Positions 1 through 4,514 of a stretch of 6,744 bases of DNA are shown in pieces. Under the pieces are notes generated by a model that was not told the origin of the DNA, searched no databases, and worked only from the letters and a program-made list of their open reading frames with translations. How positions within the stretch are numbered: the first letter of the stretch is position 1; the number at the start of each line of letters is the position of its first letter. This stretch comes from Candidatus Woesearchaeota archaeon (lineage in GTDB: Archaea; Nanobdellota; Nanobdellia; Woesearchaeales; UBA525): assembly GCA_023252315.1 (NCBI GenBank), contig JAJPEB010000073.1, positions 1-6,744 of the forward strand, in the 5' to 3' direction. The position numbers were made by a program, and so were the translations under genes.

Positions 1-130
1 GTTATTAAGGTTTCGCGCGACGACGAAGTCGAGAGCCCGCCTGTATTTCCCGATTCCCTGCACCTCATTGTGATCGCCATCTCCCAAACCTTCAAATAAC
101 TCGCCAGCTTCCCCGCGACAGGGACGCACC
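1..130. other. Upstream region, no gene assigned
   Basis: No convincing gene is seen. The first plus-strand frame is open from the window edge to a TAA at 97-99 (32 codons, ending ...AISQTFK) and could be the tail of an upstream gene. However, its third-position GC is lower than in the neighbouring genes and its end overlaps the TATA-like sequence used by the 131 gene. A minus-strand ATG at 68 lies 27 nt from the same AT-rich patch read in reverse, but its codons do not look like those of the other genes. Both are left unassigned. Confidence 0.4.
91..99 (+). promoter_or_regulatory. TATA-like box of the 131 gene
   Basis: TTCAAATAA is the only AT-rich patch before the ATG at 131. Its centre is about 36 nt upstream, so transcription would begin near 121 and leave a leader of about 10 nt. 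That makes this gene an exception to the 26-27.5 nt spacing of most genes here. A partial SD-like AGGGA lies at 120-124. Confidence 0.4.
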
Positions 131-652
131 ATGCACAAGAACGCCGCGCTCTTCGGGATCGTGCTCGCGGGCATGCTGCTCGCGGCGGGCCTCGCGTCCG
201 CGGACACCTATTCCCTCGTCGACAAGAAGTACCTCCCCCTCACGACGGTCTACGATACCGTGAGGAACGAGAACGAGCCCATCACTGGCTATTCTTTCGA
301 GCAGCTCAACCAGCTCATGTGGACGTCGCCGGGCTTCCTGCGCTGGAACGACGGGCAGCGGGTGTGCGAGAGCATGCAGGTCATGTTCGGCAAGATGAGC
401 GGCAGGTGCGCGAACCTTCCCGTGCACGTCATCCCCTCCGAGCCGCAGCGGACGTACGTGGCTCCCGTCTTCTCGTCGGGCGAGACCGCCACGGTACAGC
501 CCCTGCAGCCGACGCCGCTGCCCGTCACGCATGCGCCCATCACGATCCCGGGCCTGCGCACGAGCGGCATCGTGGTCGTAGGCCCCGCCTATCCTCCCTA
601 CGGGCGCATCTACAGCCCCTACGGGGCGATGCCCTGGGCATACTGGAGCTGA
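131..652 (+). CDS. Secreted protein with a Cys pair, unrecognised (173 aa)
   Basis: The product should be exported by the Sec pathway. It has a short basic start (MHKN), a hydrophobic core at residues 5-22 and an ASA/D signal-peptidase-I type cleavage site after residue 24. The mature protein of about 149 residues has two cysteines, C79 and C93, that could form a disulfide. A Pro/Thr-rich linker follows at about 120-140, and the tail is rich in Pro, Gly, Tyr and Trp. No lipobox or C-terminal membrane anchor is visible, so it may be released or may associate with the surface through the aromatic tail. I do not recognise a family. The stretch around C93 (RC, then IPS, then APV) resembles the secreted protein beginning at 6524. 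High third-position GC and a clean signal peptide make this frame real and the overlapping frames shadows. Confidence 0.85.
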   Translation: MHKNAALFGIVLAGMLLAAGLASADTYSLVDKKYLPLTTVYDTVRNENEPITGYSFEQLNQLMWTSPGFLRWNDGQRVCESMQVMFGKMSGRCANLPVHVIPSEPQRTYVAPVFSSGETATVQPLQPTPLPVTHAPITIPGLRTSGIVVVGPAYPPYGRIYSPYGAMPWAYWS

Positions 653-689
653 GCCTCTCGCTCCGGGCGCCGGGGCTGCACGCGCAACC

Positions 690-697
690 TTTAAAAG
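690..697 (+). promoter_or_regulatory. TATA box of the 721 gene
   Basis: TTTAAAAG, centred 27.5 nt before the ATG at 721, lies between the stop at 652 and the next gene. The spacing puts the transcription start at or next to the ATG, so the mRNA is probably leaderless. Confidence 0.7.
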
Positions 698-720
698 CCT
701 CTCCGGAGCACACCCCCGCA

Positions 721-1383
721 ATGGCACGCACGAAGCGCACGAAAGCGCCTCTCTCGTCCTCGGATTCCGAGAAGCGCCGCAAGCGCATGGTGGCGGGGTT
801 CGGTGTCTTCATGGTCCTGCTCATGGTCGCATCGATCGCGGGCGTGATCGAGTACAATCCCTCCTCGACCACGAGGATGACGTACGGCGACCACACGTTC
901 TCGCTCGAGCAGCGCGCCGACGGCAGCAGCATCCTCGTGACGCAGCTCAACGGGCAGCGCGTCGAGTTCCAGAACCTCCCCGTCCAGGTCGGCACGCTCA
1001 GCGTGGATCCGGCAGCGGTCACGCTCCTGCGCGAGGCGAAGCAGGTCGCGCTCGTGGCCGACCCGTCGATGGGCGTCGAGGACGCCGGCATCGTCGACTA
1101 CGCGCGCCTGCAGCTCGCGCTCGCGATCCCCTCGAGCGTGAGCGCGATCTCGCACGCGGATCCGCGCTACAGGCTCCCCGTGCTCGATTGCGCGCAGGCG
1201 AGCGCGCAGATGCCGGTCGTGCTCTTCCAGATCGCGAACGGGACCAACGCGAGCGCAGGTGTCACGACGCAGGGCTACTGCGTGCTCGTGCGCGGCGGGC
1301 AGCAGGACATCCTCAACCTCAAGGACAGGCTCATCTTCGAGTACTACGGCATCCTGAACAACGGACAGGTCGCGGACGGATAG
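721..1383 (+). CDS. Single-pass membrane protein, first of a paralogous pair, unrecognised (220 aa)
   Basis: The N-terminus is strongly basic (residues 1-23, with K/R clusters), then one hydrophobic helix at about 24-44, then a domain of about 175 residues. The basic N-terminus predicts N-in, C-out, so the domain should face outward. It carries C157 and C187, a likely disulfide, and an N-x-T/S sequon cluster (NGTNAS) between them. The frame stays open far upstream, but ATG 721 is chosen because the TATA box is 27.5 nt before it and the protein begins with the cytosolic basic segment. The next gene follows after 4 nt and is similar in length, layout and Cys spacing, so the two look like a tandem duplication in one operon. 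No enzymatic motif is seen. From memory, unverified, uncharacterised anchored proteins of this layout occur in DPANN archaea. Confidence 0.85.
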   Translation: MARTKRTKAPLSSSDSEKRRKRMVAGFGVFMVLLMVASIAGVIEYNPSSTTRMTYGDHTFSLEQRADGSSILVTQLNGQRVEFQNLPVQVGTLSVDPAAVTLLREAKQVALVADPSMGVEDAGIVDYARLQLALAIPSSVSAISHADPRYRLPVLDCAQASAQMPVVLFQIANGTNASAGVTTQGYCVLVRGGQQDILNLKDRLIFEYYGILNNGQVADG

Positions 1384-1387
1384 CGCG

Positions 1388-2023
1388 ATGGCAGAGGGGA
1401 GCGAGCAGGCGCAGGAGGAGGGCCCCGCGAACGCGTGGAAGTTCTTCGTCGCGCTCGGCATCGTCGTGCTCGCGGTCGTCGGCTTCTCGGTCTACCAGTC
1501 GTACTCCGCGAAGAGGGCCGCCGAGCACAACCGGTTCAACGGCTTCGACTTCACGCCCGTCGAGGGGGGCCTGTGGGCGGTGCAGGTGCAGGAGAAGGGG
1601 CAGCCGTACGTGATCCCGTTCTACTACCACCCCCGCGACACGACCGACGTGGTCGTGCACCAGGGCGTGCTCGATCCCGTGCTGCGCAACCCCGAGCAGA
1701 TCTTCATCAGCGTCGATCCCGACGAGGGCGCGCTGCCCGTCGTCGCAGGCGTCGAGATCTCGCGCCTCACGGGCAACAAGTACAACATCCTCAACATCCC
1801 GACGCGCGGCGCCCTCTCGAGGCAGCCCGCGACGCACGTCGAGATCCCGATCGTCACGTGCGACGACGCGTCGAACTCGACGACGGTGATCCAGCTCGTG
1901 CACGATCCCACCGCCAACGCGATCGTGTCCGACGGCAACTGCGTGATCCTCTTCTACAAGGACGCGAACGAGAGCGTGCGCGTGGCCGACAGGTACGCGT
2001 ACATGCTGCTGAGGATCATCTAG
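1388..2023 (+). CDS. Single-pass membrane protein, second of a paralogous pair, unrecognised (211 aa)
   Basis: An acidic N-terminus (MAEGSEQAQEEG) precedes one hydrophobic helix at about 18-38 and a C-terminal domain with C158 and C185, almost the same positions as C157 and C187 in the gene before it. Aligned landmarks between the two are the FT/FS start of the domain, a GQ..V turn, a DP motif (VDPDEG against ADPSMG), (L/I)P(V/I)..C..AS, then G.CV and a conserved D-R near the end. Only 4 nt separate the genes and no promoter or SD lies between them, so this gene is probably read on the same mRNA by reinitiation. The charge pattern (acidic before the helix, SAKRAAEH after it) conflicts with the positive-inside rule if the domain is outside. 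The cysteines and paralogy favour outside. Confidence 0.85.
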   Translation: MAEGSEQAQEEGPANAWKFFVALGIVVLAVVGFSVYQSYSAKRAAEHNRFNGFDFTPVEGGLWAVQVQEKGQPYVIPFYYHPRDTTDVVVHQGVLDPVLRNPEQIFISVDPDEGALPVVAGVEISRLTGNKYNILNIPTRGALSRQPATHVEIPIVTCDDASNSTTVIQLVHDPTANAIVSDGNCVILFYKDANESVRVADRYAYMLLRII

Positions 2024-2149
2024 GCGCTTTGTCTTACCGCTCGCGTCGTCAGCACGCAGTACCGCTGCGCACGTCTTGCAAAAGCCTTTTTCCCTGCCGC
2101 TTGCGCGTGGCAGTGGGATGCTGTTCGAGGAACAGGACAGAGAGGGAAT
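2024..2149. other. Intergenic region between convergent transcripts
   Basis: No gene is visible. After the stop at 2023 there are short T-rich patches, CTTTGTCTT at 2027-2035 and T5 at 2087-2091, which could end the plus-strand operon. A small hairpin, CTGTTC/GAACAG with loop GAG, lies at 2121-2135. It overlaps a 13-nt sequence (2114-2126) that recurs at 2565-2577. Confidence 0.4.
2114..2126 (+). repeat. 13-nt direct repeat, copy 1
   Basis: TGGGATGCTGTTC occurs here and again at 2565-2577, 451 nt away. In both places its 3' half forms one arm of a small hairpin: CTGTTC with GAACAG here, and GCTG with CAGC there. The flanking bases differ, so it is a short shared element and not a larger duplication. 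Confidence 0.6.
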
Positions 2150-2190
2150 AGAAAAAAAAGGAAGGAGATTTTGGAAAAGGAGAAGGCGGG
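2150..2190 (-). terminator. Pyrimidine-rich, T8 terminator-like tract on the minus strand
   Basis: On the minus strand the DNA directly after the 2191 stop is nearly all C and T and contains eight T in a row (2159-2152) plus a TTTT run. Archaeal RNA polymerase terminates on such T tracts. No comparable tract follows the stop at 2800, so a minus-strand transcript starting upstream could run through to here. In an otherwise very GC-rich intergenic region, this supports a transcription unit ending at this point. Confidence 0.55.
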
Positions 2191-2301
2191 TCAACGGCCC
2201 CCGTGCGTCTCGCCGAGGCTTTCGCTCCGGCGCCGCAGGAGGGCCTTGTCCGTCTTCTTCATCTCGTTCATCTCCTCTATTCTCTTCTTCGTGTATTCCA
2301 T
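2191..2301 (-). CDS. Small basic helical protein, unrecognised (36 aa)
   Basis: The product begins MEYTKKRIEEMNEMKK and ends in a Gly/Arg-rich tail. Residues 1-27 are dominated by Lys, Arg, Glu and Met and would form a highly charged helix, with a possible nucleic-acid or ribosome contact through the RRR at 23-25. There is no membrane segment and no cysteine. Support comes from three sides: ATG 2301 sits 5 nt after GAGGTGA, the best SD match in the window; the stop is followed at once by the T8 tract; and codon use in the helix is orderly (GAG, AAG, AAC, ACG). The leader contains four hairpins with the same loop, the nearest ending 3 nt before the SD, so translation is probably controlled by whatever binds them. 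The alternative is that this is part of a structured RNA and the frame is fortuitous; a degenerate hairpin copy at 2212-2231 lies inside it. Confidence 0.55.
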   Translation of the reverse strand: MEYTKKRIEEMNEMKKTDKALLRRRSESLGETHGGR

Positions 2302-2306
2302 TTCCT

Positions 2307-2313
2307 TCACCTC
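2307..2313 (-). promoter_or_regulatory. Strong Shine-Dalgarno of the 36-codon gene
   Basis: GAGGTGA on the minus strand is a seven-base match to the sequence complementary to the archaeal 16S rRNA tail (AGGAGGTGAT) and lies 5 nt before ATG 2301. Most genes in the window lack an SD, so this is an informative start signal. The 3' arm of the nearest hairpin ends at 2317, only three A away. Confidence 0.6.
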
Positions 2314-2316
2314 TTT

Positions 2317-2443
2317 TCCCGGCAAGTTCGCTCCGGGACCGCAAGGCCAAGTTCGCTACCTTGCGGCTCGTGCGTCGGCCAAATCCGCTACCGACGCCTT
2401 CTCTCTTCTCCTTATTCTGGTGCCGGCCAAATCCGCTACCGGC
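2317..2443 (-). promoter_or_regulatory. Tandem array of four hairpins with a conserved loop in the leader of the 36-codon gene
   Basis: Read on the minus strand, 5' to 3'. H4 (2443-2422): stem GCCGG/CCGGC, loop TAGCGGATTTGG. H3 (2397-2372): stem GCGTCGG/CCGACGC, same loop. H2 (2366-2339): stem CCGCAAGG/CCTTGCGG, loop TAGCGAACTTGG. H1 (2338-2317): stem TCCCGG/CCGGGA, loop AGCGAACTTG. The loops are almost identical. Apart from the closing GG/CC, the stems differ in sequence and length, yet each pairs perfectly. That pattern is expected when a folded RNA or cruciform loop is recognised, usually by a protein. H3 and H2 are 32 nt apart, not a multiple of three, so the repeats are not one protein repeat. 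H1 abuts the SD, pointing to translational control. The hairpins would form on either strand. The minus strand is preferred because of the SD, frame and terminator. I know no family with this loop. Confidence 0.7.
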
Positions 2444-2799
2444 TCCGCGCATGCGGTTTCCCGCCGAGGAGAGCGCTTGCGCGCCGTCCTCGTCCCCTGC
2501 GGCTGGTTGCCGCCCGGGCCTGCGCTCGTTTGTGGGTTGGGCGTTTTTCGCCAGGCCGCCCGCCTGGGATGCTGTTCTCGGCAGCCCGCCATGCGCCCGC
2601 GCGTCGCGCCTTCCTGGGGAAGGCGCGGGCGGCTGCGCGTTGGCGGTGCTCGCCCGCTGCTGCGCGCTGTGCCGTCGTCGGGGCGTTTGCGCGAGCGCGC
2701 GCGAGTCTCGCGCGCGTCGCCGCCCTTGCGGCTATGCGTGCACGCCGCAGCGGCGTGCCGGAATCAAGGAACCCCCGTATGGGAGCGTGAGGATCAGCT
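2444..2799. other. GC-rich, inverted-repeat-rich spacer without a recognisable gene
   Basis: This stretch of about 356 bases is extremely GC-rich and no frame in it looks coding. It contains perfect stems: GCGGC/GCCGC with loop TGGTT (2499-2513); GGCG/CGCC around T5 (2540-2552); a 10-bp stem CGCGCCTTCC/GGAAGGCGCG with loop TGG (2605-2627); a GCGC-rich palindrome (2696-2716); GCCGC/GCGGC with loop CCTT (2719-2732); and GCACGCCGC/GCGGCGTGC around a single A (2740-2758). Copy 2 of the 13-nt repeat is at 2565-2577. It could be a structured non-coding RNA or a leader between the 2800 gene and the 36-codon gene. No good TATA box is seen on the minus strand; GCGAAAAACGC at 2541-2551 is the only weak candidate. 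I searched by eye for RNase P and SRP RNA signatures and found none. Confidence 0.45.
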
Positions 2800-3099
2800 C
2801 TAGCCGAGCTCCTCCTCGAATTTCTTGAACATGTGGTACACGAGCGTGCTGATGATCGTGACGCTCACGATCCAGGACAGCGCGAGCTTGCCGAGTTCCT
2901 TCCACCCGTAGAAGTACATCAGCAGGATGATCGCCGTGAGGCCGATGATGATCGGCACCGGCATCACCTTGCTGAGCACGTCCTCGTAGTAGTGGAACTT
3001 GAGCTGGCGCGCGCGCTTCTTCTGCGCATCGCGCACCTGGACTGCGCGGTTGATCTCGTACGCCCATTGCTCCGGCGTCACTTTCCTGACGACTACCAT
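2800..3099 (-). CDS. Small two-helix membrane protein, unrecognised (99 aa)
   Basis: The protein has a basic, amphipathic cytosolic N-terminal part of about 44 residues (including QKKRARQLK), then helix 1 at about 46-66 and helix 2 at about 72-91, ending in the short charged tail FKKFEEELG. Both ends should be cytosolic. There are no cysteines and no catalytic motif. It is too long and has one helix too many for a SecE or Sec61-beta subunit, and I cannot name a family. ATG 3099 is chosen because GGAG (3113-3110) lies 10 nt before it. An earlier ATG at 3107 is too close to that SD and opens only a four-codon frame. The frame stays open upstream to 3282, but that part is basic, His-rich and lies largely above the promoter. 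Among the protein genes this one has an unusually long leader (about 107 nt) and an elaborate upstream region, which suggests regulated expression. Confidence 0.8.
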   Translation of the reverse strand: MVVVRKVTPEQWAYEINRAVQVRDAQKKRARQLKFHYYEDVLSKVMPVPIIIGLTAIILLMYFYGWKELGKLALSWIVSVTIISTLVYHMFKKFEEELG

Positions 3100-3206
3100 T
3101 TTGGCATCTCTCCTTCGATCCTTCCATAGGGTGTGTGGAGAGCGGGTGTGGGCCCGTTGTCTCCGGTGGTGTGGTTGCGGTGTGTGGTGACCTCGTTGCC
3201 GAGGGG
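3100..3206 (-). promoter_or_regulatory. Structured leader with two alternative pairings at the SD
   Basis: From the TATA position the mRNA should start near 3206. On the minus strand the leader begins with CCTCG-GCAA-CGAGG (3204-3191), a stem closed by a GNRA-type loop. A CA-rich unpaired run follows, then GGAGA (3164-3160) facing TCTCC (3141-3137) with an inner CGGG/CCCG stem (3156-3153 with 3146-3143). The bases CTCTCC (3142-3137) are also perfectly complementary to the SD region GGAGAG (3113-3108). Pairing with the upstream GGAGA and pairing with the SD exclude each other. That is the layout of a translational switch. The complementarity is seen directly; the switching is inference. Confidence 0.45.
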
Positions 3207-3228
3207 AGCCTCTATACAACAATACAGG

Positions 3229-3236
3229 TATATAAA
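3229..3236 (-). promoter_or_regulatory. TATA box of the 2800-3099 gene
   Basis: TTTATATA on the minus strand is the best TATA match upstream of the gene. It predicts a start near 3206 and a leader of about 107 nt. The same bases read TATATAAA on the plus strand, so a divergent plus-strand start near 3259 is possible, but no convincing gene follows it. Confidence 0.55.
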
Positions 3237-3246
3237 TGTTACGATT

Positions 3247-3266
3247 AGTATACAAAAACGTATACT
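3247..3266. repeat. Inverted repeat, likely operator, upstream of the TATA box
   Basis: AGTATAC and GTATACT are perfect 7-bp inverted arms separated by AAAAAC. The centre is about 24 nt upstream of the TATA centre of the minus-strand gene. Size and symmetry fit a dimeric helix-turn-helix regulator bound just upstream of the TFB/TBP site, where it could activate or repress. Confidence 0.5.
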
Positions 3267-3270
3267 CGTT

Positions 3271-3301
3271 CGCATAACGCATCTCGGCGCCACGTTATGC
3301 G
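3271..3301. repeat. Second inverted repeat, CGCATAACG with 13-nt spacer
   Basis: CGCATAACG (3271-3279) and CGTTATGCG (3293-3301) are perfect 9-bp inverted arms. The pair lies directly beside the AGTATAC repeat, with centres about 30 nt apart, roughly three helical turns. It may be a second regulator site. As RNA it would form a hairpin with a 13-nt loop, but it lies upstream of the predicted transcript. Confidence 0.5.
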
Positions 3302-3412
3302 TACGAACAGGAGAAGGGCGGGCGCTGCGGAATCAGCGGAATGCGCGAAGACCGCCCCGATGCGCACGCGTTCCCCGCGTCGCCTTCTCGACGAGAGGCA
3401 GGCCGTGCGTCG

Positions 3413-4000
3413 CTACTTCCGCGCGAGGTAGATGCGAAAGCCCCCCTTCTTGCGGGAATCGTCGCAGTTGCCGAACAGCTCGACGAGCCGCCGCCCGATC
3501 ATCTCGCCGCCCTTCGCGTGCCGCGCGACGACCTGCAGCATGCCGCCGTCCTCGAGGTGCGCATGCGCCTGCGCGAGGAGCGAGAAGACCGCCTCCCTCC
3601 CCGCGACATAGGGCGGGTTGAGGAGCACCGTGTCGAACTTCCCGTCGATGCGCGCGTAGCCGTCCGAGAGCGCGACGCGCACTCCGGGCGCGCACTCCCT
3701 CGCGTTCCTGCGCGTGAGCTCTACCGCGCGCTCGCTCACGTCCGAGCAGAGCACCTCGCACGACGGCTGCGCGAGCTTCGCGACGATGCCGACGACGCCG
3801 ATGCCGCAGCCGAGATCGTGGACCCTCCAGCCAGGCCCAAGCACGCACTCGTCGATGAGCAGCCTCGTGCCCGCGTCGAGCTCCTTCTTGCTGAACACGC
3901 CAGTGCCCGACCACAGCTCGAGATCGAATCCCCTCGCGCGCACGCGGATGCGGAACGGGCGCAGCTCGCCTTCCTGCGTCGCGTCGTAGTAGTGGGGCAT
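3413..4000 (-). CDS. MJ0882/RsmC-like class I SAM-dependent methyltransferase (195 aa)
   Basis: This is a Rossmann-fold methyltransferase, probably acting on rRNA or another RNA. The family signature GVFSKKELDAGTRLL (34-48) is followed by SAM-binding motif I, DLGCGIG (62-68). An acidic residue, D87, ends strand 2, and the catalytic motif NPPY is at 128-131. NPPY is typical of enzymes that methylate exocyclic nitrogens such as guanine N2 or adenine N6. Length and order match MJ0882 and the C-terminal half of bacterial RsmC (16S G1207), but the target cannot be read from sequence. Start ATG 4000 is supported by a TATA box centred 26.5 nt upstream, although the frame continues open to 4180. It is divergent from TFS. 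The 111 bases between its stop and the inverted repeat at 3301 hold no gene I can support. Confidence 0.88.
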   Translation of the reverse strand: MPHYYDATQEGELRPFRIRVRARGFDLELWSGTGVFSKKELDAGTRLLIDECVLGPGWRVHDLGCGIGVVGIVAKLAQPSCEVLCSDVSERAVELTRRNARECAPGVRVALSDGYARIDGKFDTVLLNPPYVAGREAVFSLLAQAHAHLEDGGMLQVVARHAKGGEMIGRRLVELFGNCDDSRKKGGFRIYLARK

Positions 4001-4022
4001 AGGGGCGCGGATGCGGGCGCGG

Positions 4023-4030
4023 TTTACAAA
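4023..4030 (-). promoter_or_regulatory. TATA box of the methyltransferase gene
   Basis: TTTGTAAA on the minus strand is centred 26.5 nt from ATG 4000. The mRNA is predicted to be leaderless, and no SD precedes the ATG. Confidence 0.65.
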
Positions 4031-4118
4031 TGTTGGGGATGAGGATTGTGGTCGCGGAGGGGGAAGGCCGCGGGAAATCGGCGAATGCACACAGAGCGTT
4101 GAGATTTTTACCACAATC

Positions 4119-4126
4119 TTTTTAAA
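4119..4126 (+). promoter_or_regulatory. TATA box of the TFS gene
   Basis: TTTTTAAA is centred 26.5 nt before ATG 4149, which again predicts a leaderless mRNA. The divergent methyltransferase promoter lies about 96 nt away on the other strand. Confidence 0.7.
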
Positions 4127-4148
4127 CGAAAGGGGCGCTGGGCGACCC

Positions 4149-4475
4149 ATGCTGTTTTGCCCCAAGTGCGGCTCGCTCATGACCCCGAAGGTCGAGAAGG
4201 GGAAGAAGGTCCTCTCCTGCGCGTGCGGCTACACGAACAAGAAGATCTCCCCCGAGGAGGCGCGCGTGAAGGAGGTCGTGAAGGCCGCGCACTCCGGCTC
4301 GTACGACATCGTGAGCGAGGACGACACGACGCTGCCGGTCACGGAGGCGCTCTGCCCCGACTGCGGGCACGACAAGGCGTACTGGTGGTCCAAGCAGACG
4401 CGCGCGTCCGACGAGCCCGAGACGAAATTCCTCAAGTGCGAGAAGTGCAAGAACATCTGGCGCGACGCGGGCTGA
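4149..4475 (+). CDS. tfs: Transcription factor S, RNA polymerase cleavage-stimulating factor (108 aa)
   Basis: TFS enters the RNA polymerase secondary channel and stimulates cleavage of backtracked transcripts, like eukaryotic TFIIS. The N-terminal zinc ribbon has C4, C7, C24 and C26 (CPKCG, then CACGY). A charged linker follows. The C-terminal ribbon has C69, C72, C97 and C100 and carries the invariant acidic hairpin D88-E89 inside QTRASDEPET, the residues that position the catalytic metal. Length is typical and all key residues are present, so it should be active. ATG 4149 gives the correct N-terminus MLFCPKCG; the open frame before it is not part of the protein. NMD3 follows after 39 nt, with its own TATA box. 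Confidence 0.96.
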   Translation: MLFCPKCGSLMTPKVEKGKKVLSCACGYTNKKISPEEARVKEVVKAAHSGSYDIVSEDDTTLPVTEALCPDCGHDKAYWWSKQTRASDEPETKFLKCEKCKNIWRDAG

Positions 4476-4483
4476 CACCCACA

Positions 4484-4492
4484 TAATATAAA
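4484..4492 (+). promoter_or_regulatory. TATA box of the NMD3 gene
   Basis: TAATATAAA lies just after the TFS stop and is centred 27 nt before ATG 4515. NMD3 is therefore probably transcribed separately and leaderless, even though the genes are close. Confidence 0.7.
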
Positions 4493-4514
4493 CGGCCCCC
4501 CGTTCTCATTCCCC

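Noticed and set aside
1..99. Open frame from the window edge ending at 97-99
   Set aside because: Too short to judge, lower third-position GC than the neighbours, and it overlaps the probable promoter of the 131 gene.
2317..2443. Hairpin array read as a CRISPR array or integron attachment sites
   Set aside because: Repeats are about 22-28 nt with variable stems and spacings of 1 to 24 nt between units, no uniform spacers, no cas genes and no integrase.
1331..2452. 373-codon minus-strand open frame crossing 1388-2023 and the 2024-2452 region
   Set aside because: It runs antisense to a real gene, then through the terminator, small gene and hairpins in another frame, with low-complexity composition.
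2356..2592. 78-codon minus-strand frame containing two VADLA-like repeats
   Set aside because: The repeated residues are only the translation of hairpin loops H4 and H3, which happen to be 48 nt apart; H2, 32 nt further, falls out of frame.
2444..2799. RNase P RNA or SRP 7S RNA in the structured spacer
   Set aside because: By eye the conserved RNase P core (GAGGAAAGTCC-like, ACAGAA-like) and the SRP helix 8 motifs are missing on both strands; a covariance search would settle it.
2076..2828. Long plus-strand open frames in the GC-rich spacer
   Set aside because: Three overlapping frames are all open because of high GC; the products are Arg/Ser/Pro/Ala/Cys-rich without domains, and codon use differs from the real genes.
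3298..3432. 44-codon plus-strand frame starting MRTNRRRAG
   Set aside because: No SD; the TATA-like sequence at 3229-3236 is too far for a leaderless start; it overlaps the 3' end of the convergent methyltransferase gene. It could not be supported.
4001..4180. N-terminal extension of the methyltransferase to 4180
   Set aside because: It would cross its own TATA box and the TFS promoter and start, and the added residues have no family counterpart.
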